DNA from: Rhizobium album | GTDB lineage: Bacteria > Pseudomonadota > Alphaproteobacteria > Rhizobiales > Rhizobiaceae | Length of the DNA stretch: 64,000 bases | Direction: 5' to 3' | NCBI RefSeq assembly: GCF_003122325.1 | Contig: NZ_QFBC01000001.1 | Coordinates: 434,001-498,000 of the forward strand | Shown: positions 1-10,173 of the stretch, in pieces | Layout of the letters: each line of letters starts with the position of its first letter | How positions within the stretch are numbered: the stretch's first letter is position 1 | Program-made: the position numbers and the translations under genes | Notes under the pieces: model-generated | Seen by the model: only the letters and a program-made list of their open reading frames with translations | Database searches by the model: none | Told to the model about the DNA's origin: nothing

Positions 1-2
1 AG

Positions 3-1688
3 CGGGACGGCGCGCCGGACGATTATCACACCGAATCGATCTCCGGCGGCATCCGCATCTATATCGGCAAGTCGGATATCTTCCTGCCGGCCGGTGAGCA
101 CACCTTCACCATCACCTACCGCACCGACCGGCAGATCAGGCGGTTCGAGGCCTATGACGAACTGTTCTGGAACGTCACCGGCAACGGCTGGCTGTTCCGC
201 ATCGCGAAGGCGACGGCGACGGTCCGGCTGCCGGAGGGCGTCCGCGCCGAGGATACGGTCTTCTTCACCGGTCCGCTGGGCGCGACGGAGAAGAACGCCA
301 CCGTGCAGGACAATGGCGGCACCGTCACCTTCGCGACCACGCAGCCGCTGCGCGTCAGCGAAGGGTTGACGATCGGCGTCAAGCTCGCCAAGGGCGTCAT
401 CGATCCCCCCACGGCCTTGCAGCAGCGGACGGCGTGGCTGGAGGAAAATCTCGGCTATTTCATCGGTATTGGCGGTTTCGCCGTGGTTTTCGTCTATTAC
501 ATGCGGTCGTGGGTGCGGGTCGGGCGCGATCCGCCGGGCGGTGTCATGGTGCCGCGCTGGGATGCGCCGGACGGCATCTCGCCGGCGCTCGTCAACTACA
601 TCGACAACAAGGGTTTTTCCGGCCAGGGCTGGACGGCGCTGTCCGCCGCCGCACTTAACCTTGCGGTCAAGGGATATGCCGTCCTGGAGGATCTGCAAGA
701 CTCGCTGTCCATTCGCCGCACGGCCAAGCCGCGCGGCGAGAAGCTGGGCGCGGGCGAGGAGAGCCTGCTGCATTCGCTCGGCGGCGAAGGGGCGGCCCTC
801 ACCATCGCCAAGTCGAACGGCGCCTATGTCAAGGCGGTGGGCGAGCGTTTCCGCGGCTCCATCGAGCGGGAACACCGCGGCAAATATTACAATGCCAATG
901 TCGCCTATATCGTCGGTGGCGTCCTGATCAGCGTTGTGTGTATGGTCGGGCTGCTGATCTTCGCGCAGCTCTCCGAGGAGGCGCTGGGCATCTTTATCGG
1001 CTCGCTGCTCATCGGCGTGGTGGTCGGGGTGTTTTCCATTCCCCTCGGCCTGGCGTTGCGGGCGACGCGAAACCTCTTTGCGCGGATAATCCTCATCCTC
1101 ATCCTCGGGATTCTCCTGTTTATCGGCGCGATCCTGCTGTTCGGCCTGTTTATCGGCGCCTATGTCGGTCTCGGCGACCCGCATGAATACGTGCCGATCT
1201 ATGCGGCCGGCGGCATCGTGTTCCTGAACGTGCTGTTCTTCTACCTCATGGGCGCCCCGACGCCGATCGGGTCGAAGATGATGACCGGCATCGAGGGCCT
1301 CCGGCAATATCTGACACTGGCGGAAAAAGACCGGATGAACATGGCCGGCGCGCCGACCATGTCGCCGCAGCATTTCGAAACGCTTTTGCCTTATGCCGTG
1401 GCGCTGGGCGTGGAAAAACCCTGGTCGAAGACCTTCGACCGCTGGCTTGCCTCGGCGGCTGCCGGGGCGGCGGCGGCGGCCTACCAGCCGTCCTGGTATT
1501 CCGGCTCGTCGTTTCGCGGCGACCGTTTCAGCGACAATATCGGCAAGTTTTCCAGCTCGATGGCCTCGACCATCGCCTCGACGATCCCCGAGCCGCCGCG
1601 CAGTTCCTCCTCCGGCTTTTCGTCCGGCGGTTCCTCGGGCGGCTCGTCGGGAGGCGGCGGTGGCGGCGGCGGCGGTGGCGGCTGGTAG
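3..1688 (+). CDS. DUF2207 family membrane protein (5' truncated by window edge)
   Basis: An open frame runs from the first bases of the window to a TAG at 1686-1688, so the N-terminus lies outside. The visible N-terminal part (YRTDRQIRRFEAYDELFWNV) is typical of the DUF2207 extracytoplasmic domain. It is followed by a membrane segment near 450-500, then four more hydrophobic stretches encoded around 900-1240. The C-terminus is a low-complexity Ser/Gly tail ending in a run of Gly and a final Trp, as is common in this family. The function of DUF2207 proteins is unknown; they are predicted membrane-anchored proteins. glyS starts 93 bp downstream. In relatives glyQ lies nearby, so this gene may sit between glyQ and glyS; that is inference. 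Confidence 0.85.
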   Translation, partial: RDGAPDDYHTESISGGIRIYIGKSDIFLPAGEHTFTITYRTDRQIRRFEAYDELFWNVTGNGWLFRIAKATATVRLPEGVRAEDTVFFTGPLGATEKNATVQDNGGTVTFATTQPLRVSEGLTIGVKLAKGVIDPPTALQQRTAWLEENLGYFIGIGGFAVVFVYYMRSWVRVGRDPPGGVMVPRWDAPDGISPALVNYIDNKGFSGQGWTALSAAALNLAVKGYAVLEDLQDSLSIRRTAKPRGEKLGAGEESLLHSLGGEGAALTIAKSNGAYVKAVGERFRGSIEREHRGKYYNANVAYIVGGVLISVVCMVGLLIFAQLSEEALGIFIGSLLIGVVVGVFSIPLGLALRATRNLFARIILILILGILLFIGAILLFGLFIGAYVGLGDPHEYVPIYAAGGIVFLNVLFFYLMGAPTPIGSKMMTGIEGLRQYLTLAEKDRMNMAGAPTMSPQHFETLLPYAVALGVEKPWSKTFDRWLASAAAGAAAAAYQPSWYSGSSFRGDRFSDNIGKFSSSMASTIASTIPEPPRSSSSGFSSGGSSGGSSGGGGGGGGGGGW

Positions 1689-1781
1689 GTTCCAGCGATT
1701 TTCCGCATGCCGAGAGATGACTTTTGCGCGCGGGCTTGCTAAGTCCGCCGCAACCGTTCGGATTTATGAAAAGACACATCC

Positions 1782-3965
1782 ATGCCTGATCTCCTGCTTG
1801 AACTCCGCTCCGAGGAAATTCCCGCGCGCATGCAGCGCAAGGCGGCGGGCGACCTGAAGAAACTCGTGACCGACGCGCTGGTCGAAGCGGGCCTGAGCTA
1901 TGAAGGTGCGCGCGAATACTGGACGCCGCGCCGGCTGACCCTCGACATCCGCGGCCTGACGGCGCGCTCCGCCGATGTGCGCGAGGAACGCAAGGGGCCA
2001 CGCACCGACGCCAACGAAAAGGCGATCGAAGGATTTTTGCGCAGTGCCGGTCTCTCCTCGATATCCGAAGCGCAGGTGCAGAGCGATCCGAAGAAGGGCG
2101 ATTTCTATGTCGCGCTGATCGTCAAGCCGGGCCGCCCCACCGAAGAGATCGTGACCGATATCATGCCGGGCATCATCCGCGATTTCCCCTGGCCGAAATC
2201 GATGCGCTGGGGCAAGGCATCGAGCGAGCCGGGTTCGCTGCGCTGGGTGCGGCCGCTGCAGTCGATCGTCTGCACCTTCGGCACCGAGCATGAAGAGACC
2301 GTCGTCATCCCGTTCGAGATCGACGCCATCGTCGCGTCCAACGTCACCTACGGCCACCGTTTCCATGCGCCCGAGGCGATCACCGTCAAGCGCTTCGGCG
2401 ATTACGTCGAAAGCCTGGAAAGGGCCAAGGTCGTGCTTGATGCCGAACGCCGCAAGCAGATCATCGCCCAGGACGCCGCCAATCTCGCCTTTGCCAGCGG
2501 GCTCGACCTCGTCGAGGACGAGGGGCTGCTCGAAGAGGTGTCCGGCTTGGTGGAATATCCGCATGTGCTGATGGGCAGCTTCGAGGAAGACTATCTGGCG
2601 ATCCCGGCGGAAATCATCCGGCTGACGATCAAGACCAACCAGAAGTGTTTCGTCACCCGCGTTTCGGGCAGCGAAAAACTGTCGAACCATTTCATCCTCG
2701 TCTCCAACATCGCCGCCAAGGATGGCGGCAAGGAGATCGTGCACGGCAATGGCAAGGTGGTGCGCGCCCGTCTTTCGGACGCCAAGCATTTCTGGACCCG
2801 CGACCAGGGCGACCTGCCGGATCTCGGCACGCTTGCCGCATCCGCGGAAAAGTTCGGCCTCGACCTCAGGAAGCCCCTCGACCAGCGCATGGCCAAGCTC
2901 GACGCGCTGAACGTCACCTTCCATGCCAAGCTCGGCAACCAGGGCGAACGTGTGACCCGCATCCGGGCGCTGGCGAAAGAACTCGCGCCGGTCGTCGGCG
3001 CCGATGCCGCCCTGGTCGATCGCGCCGCCGTGCTGATGAAGGCCGACCTGCGCACCGAAGCCGTCGGCGAATTCCCCGAGCTTCAGGGCGTCATGGGCCG
3101 CAAATATGCCGGCCTGCAGGGCGAGGCGGATTCGGTGGCCATCGCCATCGAGGATCACTACAAGCCGCAAGGCCCCTCCGACCGCGTGCCGGATGACAAG
3201 GTGGCGATCACCGTCGCGCTCGCCGACAAGCTGGATACGCTTGTCGGTTTCTGGGCCGTCGATGAAAAGCCGACCGGCTCGAAGGATCCTTATGCGCTGC
3301 GCCGTGCCGCGCTCGGCGTGGTGCGTATCCTGCTGGAGCGCGGCGTGCGCCTTCCGATCGCCCGCTTCCTCCGCAACTGGATCATTCCGGCCAAGCTGGA
3401 GAACATCATCAACTACAAGTTCGAGAAGGATGGCCAGGAGACGGTCGCCGATCTCCTCTCCTTCTTCCACGACCGCCTGAAGGTCTACCTGCGCGATCAG
3501 GGCGCCCGCCACGACATCATCGATTCGGTGCTGACGGCTGATGCCGACGACCTTTTGATGGTCGCCCGCCGCGCCGAGGCGCTGACGGCCTTCATTACCT
3601 CCGAAGACGGCAAGAACCTGCTCGCCGGCACCAAGCGCGCCACGCAGCTGCTCGCCGCCGAGGAAAAGAGAGGCACGGTCGTCGCCGACGGCGTATCGGA
3701 AGCGCTGCTGTCGCTCGATGCCGAGAAGGATCTCTACGCCGTCGTCACCAAGACGGTGCGCGAGGCCGCCGAGGCGGTCGCCAGGGAGGACTTCCGCTCC
3801 GCCATGGCAGCGCTCTCGACGCTGCGCGCGCCGGTCGATCGCTTCTTCACCGACGTGCTCGTCAACGACGAGGACCCGGCGATCCGCGCCAACCGGCTTG
3901 CACTGCTGAAGACCATTCGCGAAGCCACCGGCACCGTCGCCGATTTTTCGAAGATCACGGGGTAG
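1782..3965 (+). CDS. glyS: Glycine--tRNA ligase beta subunit
   Basis: This 727-residue protein begins [20 protein letters not shown], the standard N-terminus of bacterial GlyS, and is close to the usual 690-750 residues. With the alpha subunit GlyQ it forms the alpha2-beta2 cytoplasmic enzyme that charges tRNA-Gly; the beta subunit carries tRNA recognition and the C-terminal DALR-like anticodon-binding region (around residues 590-700). The ATG at 1782 is the first start compatible with the family N-terminus. glyQ is not in the window and is presumably upstream of the DUF2207 gene. The C-terminus (DFSKITG) and the absence of interruptions indicate an intact gene. Confidence 0.96.
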   Translation: MPDLLLELRSEEIPARMQRKAAGDLKKLVTDALVEAGLSYEGAREYWTPRRLTLDIRGLTARSADVREERKGPRTDANEKAIEGFLRSAGLSSISEAQVQSDPKKGDFYVALIVKPGRPTEEIVTDIMPGIIRDFPWPKSMRWGKASSEPGSLRWVRPLQSIVCTFGTEHEETVVIPFEIDAIVASNVTYGHRFHAPEAITVKRFGDYVESLERAKVVLDAERRKQIIAQDAANLAFASGLDLVEDEGLLEEVSGLVEYPHVLMGSFEEDYLAIPAEIIRLTIKTNQKCFVTRVSGSEKLSNHFILVSNIAAKDGGKEIVHGNGKVVRARLSDAKHFWTRDQGDLPDLGTLAASAEKFGLDLRKPLDQRMAKLDALNVTFHAKLGNQGERVTRIRALAKELAPVVGADAALVDRAAVLMKADLRTEAVGEFPELQGVMGRKYAGLQGEADSVAIAIEDHYKPQGPSDRVPDDKVAITVALADKLDTLVGFWAVDEKPTGSKDPYALRRAALGVVRILLERGVRLPIARFLRNWIIPAKLENIINYKFEKDGQETVADLLSFFHDRLKVYLRDQGARHDIIDSVLTADADDLLMVARRAEALTAFITSEDGKNLLAGTKRATQLLAAEEKRGTVVADGVSEALLSLDAEKDLYAVVTKTVREAAEAVAREDFRSAMAALSTLRAPVDRFFTDVLVNDEDPAIRANRLALLKTIREATGTVADFSKITG

Positions 3966-4015
3966 GCGTTGGCCTCAAGGGCTGTCGTTTCTGCCGCAAC
4001 GCTGCCTCCTTCCGT

Positions 4016-4037
4016 CTTCTCCCCCCAAGGGGAGAAG
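4016..4037. repeat. CTTCTCCCC/GGGGAGAAG hairpin
   Basis: Nine-base perfect inverted repeat (CTTCTCCCC, loop CCAA, GGGGAGAAG) in the 137-bp space between the convergent ends of glyS and cfa. A close relative lies at 32747-32775. It has no T-tract, so it is more likely a dispersed repeat or mRNA 3'-end stabiliser than a classical terminator. Confidence 0.55.
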
Positions 4038-4102
4038 GGGAGGCGTGGCAACCGCGCATCCCATCTGCGGTCGCCCTGCCTGTCACTGGCAAAGGCCTCG
4101 CC

Positions 4103-5359
4103 TCAGAACGTCACCTTCTCCAGCGGCGGCCGGATCGCCTCGAATTCCTTCAGCTTCGCCTCGCGCTCCTGGATGTAGTTGCGGTTGTCGGGAACGGCGA
4201 ATTGCTGCCTGGCGATCTGGATCTGGAAAATGAACAGTTCGTCCCAGCGGAAGGCCATTTCGGAGGCGGCAAGATAGAATTCCCACATGCGGAAGAAGCG
4301 CTCGTCGTAAAGAGCCACCGCCTCCGCCTTGCGGGCGACGAATCTTTCCCGCCAGGCCCGCAGTGTATGGGCATAATGCATCGGCAGGATCTCGACGTCC
4401 TTGACCAGCAGGCCGGCCTTCTCGATCGAAGGCAACACTTCGCCGACCGCGGGGATGTAGCCGCCGGGGAAAATATACTTCTCGATGAAGGGGTTGTTCA
4501 TGAAGCTCGGTTTCGGCCGGCCGATGGCATGCAGCACCATCACCCCGTCTTGGTGCAGCACGTCGGAGACCTTGCGGAAGAAACCGTCGTAATGCGGCCG
4601 GCCGACATGCTCGAACATGCCGACGGAGACGATACGGTCGTAGCTGTTCTTCGGCAGGTAGCGGTAGTCCTGCAATTCGAAGCGCACGCGGTCGGAAAGC
4701 CCGCGCTTGGCGGCGCGGTCGCGCGAGACTTTCAGCTGTTCGTCGCTCAGCGTGATCCCGGTAACATCGACGCCGGAGGATTCCGCCAGGTAGAGGCCCA
4801 TGCCGCCCCAGCCGGAGCCGATTTCCAGCACCCGCTGGCCCGGTTCGAGCAGCAGCTTGGCGGCGATATGGCGTTTCTTGGCGAGCTGCGCCTCCGCCAG
4901 GCCGATGCCCGGCGGGTTGAAATAGGCACAGGAATATTGCCAGTCCTCGTCGAGGAACAGGTCGAAGAGCTTGGCGCTCAGGTCGTAGTGATGCGAGACG
5001 TTGTAGCGGTTGCGGTTGATCGGAACGCGCGAGGCAAGCTGCGACAGTCCGATGCGCCAGAGCAGCTTGAGGGCCATGGCCTTCGAAAAGACTTCGTTGA
5101 CGGTGTTGCTTTTGACCAGGGACAGGAAGTCATAGATGTTGCCCTCTTCGACAAGGAAGCGGCCTTCCATGTACATTTCGCCGAGCTTCAGGGTTGGGTC
5201 CGTGGCGATCAGCTTCTCGGCGTCGTCATCGGTGAAACGCACCGCCACGGGCGTGCCCGATCCATCGCCGAATGTCAATTTTTCGCCGGACGCCCGGGTG
5301 ACGATCAGCGAACCCTTGCGAACGATGCTCTCGACCAGAGCATAAAAACCTGAAGCCAT
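4103..5359 (-). CDS. cfa: Cyclopropane-fatty-acyl-phospholipid synthase family protein
   Basis: SAM-dependent enzyme predicted to add a methylene bridge to unsaturated acyl chains of membrane phospholipids. The ATG at 5359 gives 418 residues (MASGFYALVE) and has a GGAGG Shine-Dalgarno 7-8 bases upstream; the longer reading from 5380 lacks one. Landmarks are YNVSHHYDLS at 119-128, QYSCAYF at 141-147 and the SAM-binding motif EIGSGWGGMG at 179-188, all typical of CFA synthases. E. coli Cfa is 382 residues. Rhizobia usually carry more than one copy, and which paralogue this is cannot be told from the sequence alone. It is convergent with glyS. Confidence 0.93.
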   Translation of the reverse strand: MASGFYALVESIVRKGSLIVTRASGEKLTFGDGSGTPVAVRFTDDDAEKLIATDPTLKLGEMYMEGRFLVEEGNIYDFLSLVKSNTVNEVFSKAMALKLLWRIGLSQLASRVPINRNRYNVSHHYDLSAKLFDLFLDEDWQYSCAYFNPPGIGLAEAQLAKKRHIAAKLLLEPGQRVLEIGSGWGGMGLYLAESSGVDVTGITLSDEQLKVSRDRAAKRGLSDRVRFELQDYRYLPKNSYDRIVSVGMFEHVGRPHYDGFFRKVSDVLHQDGVMVLHAIGRPKPSFMNNPFIEKYIFPGGYIPAVGEVLPSIEKAGLLVKDVEILPMHYAHTLRAWRERFVARKAEAVALYDERFFRMWEFYLAASEMAFRWDELFIFQIQIARQQFAVPDNRNYIQEREAKLKEFEAIRPPLEKVTF

Positions 5360-5762
5360 GCCAACCTCCGAGCATTTCAAAAATACGTCGATGAGGCTGG
5401 GTCCATTCTGTTCAAGCGAACCTGCTCGGGCAGATCGTCCATATGAACGGAGGGAAAAGGGAGGAAATATAACGATATTTTCTAATTCAATTCCGGCGCA
5501 TTCAAACGGAGAACATGCCTCGCTTTCTGAAAAAAGGGGAAGCCGCAGACAGGCAACCGCCCGGCAAGAAGCCGAGCCGGCTGTCGGCCCCGGTTACGCT
5601 CCCAACGGGTGACACGAACCTTACGGAACCAGACTCTTATATGCATAAAAAATCTATGCACGTCTTGCCGAAGTTACAAGCGCGGTCCCAAGTTTGACAG
5701 ATGCAAAGAGCGGAAGTGTTGCAACATCGCATCGCTTCCGCTGTTTACGGTATTTTACGGGG
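5360..5762. other. Intergenic region between cfa and tex
   Basis: 403 bp without a convincing gene. It should hold the cfa promoter on the minus strand and the tex 3' end. Visible items are an AT-rich stretch around 5465-5495, a short inverted repeat TGCATA/TATGCA at 5642-5660, and the hairpin at 5709-5742. A 60-codon open frame at 5515-5697 has GGAGA only three bases before its ATG and no recognisable product, so it is not called as a gene. Confidence 0.5.
5709..5742 (-). terminator. Possible tex 3' hairpin
   Basis: AGCGGAAG at 5709-5716 pairs with CTTCCGCT at 5735-5742, with a smaller GTTGCAAC palindrome in the loop region. It lies about 20 bp past the tex stop in the minus direction. The following bases are only weakly T-rich, so termination is uncertain. 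Confidence 0.35.
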
Positions 5763-8078
5763 CTATTTGCGTTTCATCGCCGCAGCCAGCGCAGCGCCCA
5801 GACTCCCTTGCGTTTCGGGCTTTTTCTTGTCGTCGCGCGGTTTACCCCCCGTCGGACGCGTCGCTGCCGCCGCGCCACCACGATCACGCGATTGTGATGC
5901 GGGCATGCTGCCATCGTCCTTGCGCATCGAAAGCGCGATACGCTTGCGCTTGGCATCGACTTCGACCACGCGCACCTTCACCACGTCACCTGCCTTCACC
6001 ACCTCGTGCGGGTCCTTGACGAACCGGTCGGCCAACTGGGAGACATGCACGAGGCCGTCCTGGTGGACGCCGATATCGACGAAGGCGCCGAAGGCGGCGA
6101 CGTTGGTCACCGTGCCTTCCAGCACCATGCCCGGCACCAGATCGGAAATTTCGTTGACGCCCTCGGCAAAGGTCGCCGTCTTGAAGCTCGGACGCGGATC
6201 GCGGCCGGGCTTTTCCAGCTCGGCGATGATGTCGCGCACCGTCGGCAGGCCGAATTTTTCGTCGACGAACTGGCGCGGATCGACGCTCTTCAGGAGCACG
6301 CTGTCGCCCATCAGCGTGCGCAGGTCGCGGCCGCAGGCGGCGACGATCTTCTTGGCGACGCCGTAAGCTTCCGGGTGCACGGAGGAGGCGTCGAGCGGCT
6401 CCTTGCCGTTGGGGATGCGCAGGAAGCCGGCGCATTGTTCGAAGGTGCGGTTGCCCAGGCGGGCAACCTTGAGCAGGTCCTTGCGGCTGGCAAACGGCCC
6501 CTCCTGGTCGCGATGGGCGACGATCGCCTCGGCGATCGACGGGCCGAGACCGGAGACGCGGGCGAGCAGCGGCGGCGAGGCGGTGTTGAGATCGACGCCG
6601 ACGGCATTCACCGCATCTTCGACGACGGCATCCAGCGAACGGCTGAGGCGCTGCTGGTCGACATCGTGCTGGTACTGGCCGACGCCGATCGACTTCGGGT
6701 CGATTTTCACGAGTTCTGCCAGCGGGTCCTGCAGGCGGCGGGCGATGGACACGGCGCCGCGCAGCGAAACGTCGAGGTTCGGGAATTCGTTGGCTGCCGT
6801 CTGCGACGCGGAATAGACCGAGGCGCCGGCTTCCGAAACGATGACCTTGGTGGGTTTCGGCGCCGGCAGGCTGGCGAGCATGTCGGCCACCAGCTTTTCC
6901 GTCTCGCGGCTGCCGGTGCCGTTGCCGATCGAGATCAGCTCGACATTGTGCTTGCGGATCAGCGCCGCGAGTTCGGCCTGGGTGCCGCGCACGTCGTTCC
7001 TCGGCGGGAAGGGATAGACGGTGGTGGTTTCGATGAGCTTGCCGGTGCCGTCGACGATCGCCACCTTGACGCCGGTGCGGATGCCCGGGTCGAGGCCCAT
7101 CGTCGCCCGCGAGCCGGCGGGGGCGGCGAGCAGCAGGTCCTTGAGGTTGCGGGCGAAGACGTGGATCGCCTCTTCCTCGGCGCGCTCGCGCAGCTCGCGC
7201 ATCAGGTCGAGCGACAGCGACATCGAGAGCTTGACGCGCCAGGTCCAGCCGGCGACTTCCATCAGCCAGCGGTCGGCGCCGCCCTTCTGGCCGATCTCAT
7301 AAGCCGCGGCGATCATCCGCTCGACCGGCTTGACCGGCGAGGTGTCGTCGGCATCGACGTCGATGGTCAGCGTCAGCACTTCCTCGTTCCAGCCGCGCAG
7401 CATGGCGAGCGCGCGGTGGCCGGGGACATTCGCCCAGCGTTCGGCATGGTCGAAATAATCGGAAAACTTGGCGCCCGCCTCCTGCTTGCCGTCCACCACC
7501 TTCGCCCGCAGGAAAGACTTGTCCTTCATGTAGTTGCGCAGCTTGCCGAGCAGGTCGGCATTTTCGGCGATGCCTTCCGCAACGATGTCGCGGGCGCCTT
7601 CCAGCGCCGTCTTCACGTCGGGCACATCCTGGGTGAGATAGGCCTCGGCCAGGACCGCCGGCTCGGCGGCGCGGTTGGCGAGGATCGCTTCGGCCAGCGG
7701 CCCGAGGCCGCGCTCGCGGGCGATCTCGGCGCGGGTGCGGCGCTTCGGCTTGTAGGGCAGGTAGAGGTCTTCGAGTTCGGCCTTGGTGGCGGTGGCGGCG
7801 ATCTTCGCCCTGAGTTCGTCGGTCAGCTTGCCCTGGCCGTCGATCGATTCGAGGATCGCCTTGCGGCGGGCGCCGAGCTCGCGCAGGTAGACCAGCCGTT
7901 CGGAGAGCGTGCGAAGCTGGGTATCGTCGAGGCCGCCGGTGACTTCCTTGCGGTAGCGGGCGATGAAGGGCACGGTGGCGCCTTCGTCGAGCAGGTCGAT
8001 GGCGGCGACCACCTGGGGGCCGCGCGCATTGATTTCCGAGGCGATGAGCTTGGCGAGTTCTTGTGTATCGACGGCCAT
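5763..8078 (-). CDS. tex: Tex family RNA-binding transcriptional accessory protein
   Basis: 771-residue Tex protein starting [20 protein letters not shown], with an AGGA ribosome-binding site before the ATG at 8078. The longer open frame to 8456 adds an upstream extension that covers a dispersed repeat and is rejected. Order of domains: helical Tex N-terminal region; YqgF/RNase H-like domain around residues 320-450 (with the [10 protein letters not shown] motif); helix-hairpin-helix region ([18 protein letters not shown]) around 490-560; and an S1 RNA-binding domain around 640-710 ([20 protein letters not shown]). The tail is basic and Gly/Ala-rich. Tex binds nucleic acid and affects transcription and RNA metabolism. 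It is divergent from purD. Confidence 0.95.
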   Translation of the reverse strand: MAVDTQELAKLIASEINARGPQVVAAIDLLDEGATVPFIARYRKEVTGGLDDTQLRTLSERLVYLRELGARRKAILESIDGQGKLTDELRAKIAATATKAELEDLYLPYKPKRRTRAEIARERGLGPLAEAILANRAAEPAVLAEAYLTQDVPDVKTALEGARDIVAEGIAENADLLGKLRNYMKDKSFLRAKVVDGKQEAGAKFSDYFDHAERWANVPGHRALAMLRGWNEEVLTLTIDVDADDTSPVKPVERMIAAAYEIGQKGGADRWLMEVAGWTWRVKLSMSLSLDLMRELRERAEEEAIHVFARNLKDLLLAAPAGSRATMGLDPGIRTGVKVAIVDGTGKLIETTTVYPFPPRNDVRGTQAELAALIRKHNVELISIGNGTGSRETEKLVADMLASLPAPKPTKVIVSEAGASVYSASQTAANEFPNLDVSLRGAVSIARRLQDPLAELVKIDPKSIGVGQYQHDVDQQRLSRSLDAVVEDAVNAVGVDLNTASPPLLARVSGLGPSIAEAIVAHRDQEGPFASRKDLLKVARLGNRTFEQCAGFLRIPNGKEPLDASSVHPEAYGVAKKIVAACGRDLRTLMGDSVLLKSVDPRQFVDEKFGLPTVRDIIAELEKPGRDPRPSFKTATFAEGVNEISDLVPGMVLEGTVTNVAAFGAFVDIGVHQDGLVHVSQLADRFVKDPHEVVKAGDVVKVRVVEVDAKRKRIALSMRKDDGSMPASQSRDRGGAAAATRPTGGKPRDDKKKPETQGSLGAALAAAMKRK

Positions 8079-8117
8079 GGGTGTTCCTGTTGCAAGATCG
8101 AGGCTTGGCGCATAGCG

Positions 8118-8172
8118 CAATTCCAGCAAAAGTGCGTAGCGGTTTTGCGTCCGGAACTGCATAGAAACAAAA
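8118..8172. repeat. Dispersed rhizobial repeat (AAAAGTGCG...GCGGTTTTGCG type)
   Basis: Contains CAATTCCAGCAAAAGTGCG, then GCGGTTTTGCGTCCGGAA and an ATAGAAACAAAA tail. Nearly the same order of words occurs at 43735-43800; more divergent copies are at 26734-26776 and 47620-47667, and a reverse-orientation relative is at 41768-41812. It lies just upstream of the tex start. It resembles RIME-like intergenic repeats of rhizobia. Confidence 0.75.
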
Positions 8173-8313
8173 CGCGCTAGCGGCACAAAACGGCAAGACG
8201 GCGGAGACGTGCCGATCTTCCCCGTGAAAGCAATACCGCCCGAACCGCTTGGCGCTTGACCTTTGCTGCGCCCGCCCTTAACCCGCGGAGAGCGTGAAAG
8301 GAAGGGTGAAGCG

Positions 8314-9585
8314 ATGAAAGTTCTGTTGATCGGATCCGGCGGCCGCGAGCATGCGCTCGCCTGGAAGCTTTCGCAATCGCCGCGTCTCGGCACGCTGTAT
8401 GCGGCGCCCGGCAATCCCGGCATCGCCGAGGTGGCGACGCTCGTGCCCATGGACATCGAGGATCACGCCGCGATCCTGCGCTTCTGCGCCGAAAACGCCA
8501 TCGACTTCGTCGTCGTCGGCCCGGAGGCGCCGCTGGTCGCCGGTCTGGCCGACAGACTGCGCGCCGCAGGCATCACCACCTTCGGGCCATCGGCGGACGC
8601 CGCCCAGCTGGAGGGTTCGAAAGGTTTCACCAAGGATCTCTGCGCCAAATATAATATCCCGACCGGCGCCTACCAGCGCTTCAACAACGCGCCGAAGGCC
8701 AAGGCCTATATCCGCGAGCAGGGCGCCCCCATCGTCATCAAGGCGGACGGGCTGGCGGCCGGCAAGGGCGTCACCGTCGCCATGACGCTGGACGAGGCGC
8801 TGGCCGCCGTCGACGACTGCTTCGAGGGCGCTTTTGGCGCGGCCGGCGCGGAAGTCGTGGTCGAAGCCTTCCTGGATGGCGAGGAAGCGAGCTTCTTCTG
8901 CCTCTGCGACGGCAGGACGGCGCTGGCGCTGGCAACGGCCCAGGACCACAAGCGTGTCGGCGACGGCGATACCGGCCCGAACACCGGCGGCATGGGCGCC
9001 TATTCGCCGGCTCCGGTGATGACGCCGGCGCTGATCGAGCGCACGATGAAGGAGATCATCGAGCCGACGATGCGCGGCATGGCCGAAAGCGGCCATCCAT
9101 TCAGCGGCGTGTTCTTCGCCGGCCTGATGATCACCGCCAAGGGGCCGGAACTGATCGAATACAATGTCCGCTTCGGCGATCCGGAATGCCAGGTCTTGAT
9201 GATGCGGCTGAAAAGCGATCTTCTGTCCTTGCTGCACGCCACCGCTACGGGCACGCTCGATCAGGTGAGCGCCGAATGGCGTGAGGAAGCGGCTCTGACC
9301 GTCGTCGTCGCCTCGAAGGGTTATCCGGGCGCCTACGAGAAGAACACCCCGATCGCCAGCCTGCCGCAGGCGCAGGACGGCGCCAAGGTTTTCCACGCCG
9401 GCACGGCGCTCAAGGACGGCCAGCTGGTGGCGACCGGCGGGCGCGTGCTCAACGCCACGGCGACCGGCCGGACGGTGGGCGAAGCGCAGGCGCGCGCCTA
9501 TGCCCTGGTCGATGGCATAGAATGGCACAACGGCTTCTGCCGCCGTGACATCGGCTGGCAGGCGATTGCCCGCGAAAAGGCCTGA
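8314..9585 (+). CDS. purD: Phosphoribosylamine--glycine ligase (GAR synthetase)
   Basis: ATP-grasp enzyme of de novo purine synthesis that joins glycine to 5-phosphoribosylamine. The ATG at 8314 gives [20 protein letters not shown], the canonical N-terminus, 423 residues long; the purine-rich GGAAGGG motif lies just upstream. The upstream start at 8263 would add an atypical 17-residue leader. The ATP-grasp core shows [38 protein letters not shown] and [11 protein letters not shown]. It is divergent from tex and stands alone here, not in a pur operon. Confidence 0.97.
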   Translation: MKVLLIGSGGREHALAWKLSQSPRLGTLYAAPGNPGIAEVATLVPMDIEDHAAILRFCAENAIDFVVVGPEAPLVAGLADRLRAAGITTFGPSADAAQLEGSKGFTKDLCAKYNIPTGAYQRFNNAPKAKAYIREQGAPIVIKADGLAAGKGVTVAMTLDEALAAVDDCFEGAFGAAGAEVVVEAFLDGEEASFFCLCDGRTALALATAQDHKRVGDGDTGPNTGGMGAYSPAPVMTPALIERTMKEIIEPTMRGMAESGHPFSGVFFAGLMITAKGPELIEYNVRFGDPECQVLMMRLKSDLLSLLHATATGTLDQVSAEWREEAALTVVVASKGYPGAYEKNTPIASLPQAQDGAKVFHAGTALKDGQLVATGGRVLNATATGRTVGEAQARAYALVDGIEWHNGFCRRDIGWQAIAREKA

Positions 9586-9693
9586 TTTCCGGGAAGATTC
9601 CGCTCGTCAGTTCAAATTTTACCATTTGCCCTGACGGGAAAGAAAGAAACAGCTGCTACTGTCCCGGTAACAAACAACCGGGTGGTGGTTCCA

Positions 9694-10173
9694 ATGCGTT
9701 TTTTCCTTCTTGCATCTGCCCTTTCGCTGATCGCCGGCTCGGCGGTCGCTTCCTCCGTGGAACCCATCACGACCAAAAAAATCTCGGCCGGCAGCATCGT
9801 CATCAAATCCTGTGATGACTGCCCCGAGCTGAAAATCACCAAATCGAAACGTGCCTATGTCGTGCCCGCGCTCAAGGAGGGCACGCAGGTGACCGAAATC
9901 CGCGACGTCAACGGCGAGAAGAAGGTGGTGCGCACCGAAGCCTGGCTCGGCGGCTCGCCGGTGATCTTCGTCAGCAAGGCGCCGGCAGAGGCGGTCACGG
10001 CAGCGGCAACGGCCGGACAGCCGGCACAGGCAGCGGAGATCGAACTGCCGGCCACCGGCGTCGATGCGACGGCCACCACGGCCGCAGTCGGCGTTGCCGG
10101 CGCTGAAGAGCCGGCCATTGCCGCCAGCACGCCGACGCTCGATGCAACGGACTTCAACCTGCGGGTCGAATAG
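9694..10173 (+). CDS. Small exported protein, possibly HPE1-like
   Basis: 159 residues from the ATG at 9694, beginning MRFFLLASALSLIAGSAVAS, a clear Sec signal peptide. A GTG at 9682 would add four residues. The mature part has CDDCPELK near residue 30, resembling the Cys-x-x-Cys region I recall from rhizobial proteins annotated as 'plant virulence effector HPE1-like'. The C-terminal half is Ala/Thr/Pro-rich and low-complexity, ending TDFNLRVE. Function is not known. It follows purD by 108 bp and is followed by a strong terminator, so it may be its own transcript. The family assignment is from memory and tentative. Confidence 0.65.
   Translation: MRFFLLASALSLIAGSAVASSVEPITTKKISAGSIVIKSCDDCPELKITKSKRAYVVPALKEGTQVTEIRDVNGEKKVVRTEAWLGGSPVIFVSKAPAEAVTAAATAGQPAQAAEIELPATGVDATATTAAVGVAGAEEPAIAASTPTLDATDFNLRVE

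Noticed and set aside
1610-1688. Poly-Gly/Ser coding run at the end of the DUF2207 protein as an assembly artefact
   Set aside because: Such tails are usual in DUF2207 proteins and the frame is clean to a stop.
1764-3512. Long open frame (582 codons) antisense to glyS
   Set aside because: It mirrors the codon structure of glyS in a GC-rich gene; the translated protein is low-complexity and matches no family. Similar long antisense frames opposite tex (6006-8180), dxs (32777-34984) and tldD (53539-55812) are rejected for the same reason.
5515-5697. 60-codon open frame between cfa and tex
   Set aside because: GGAGA is only three bases from the ATG, composition is unremarkable, there is no recognisable product, and the frame ends inside a promoter/repeat region. 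Possible but unsupported.
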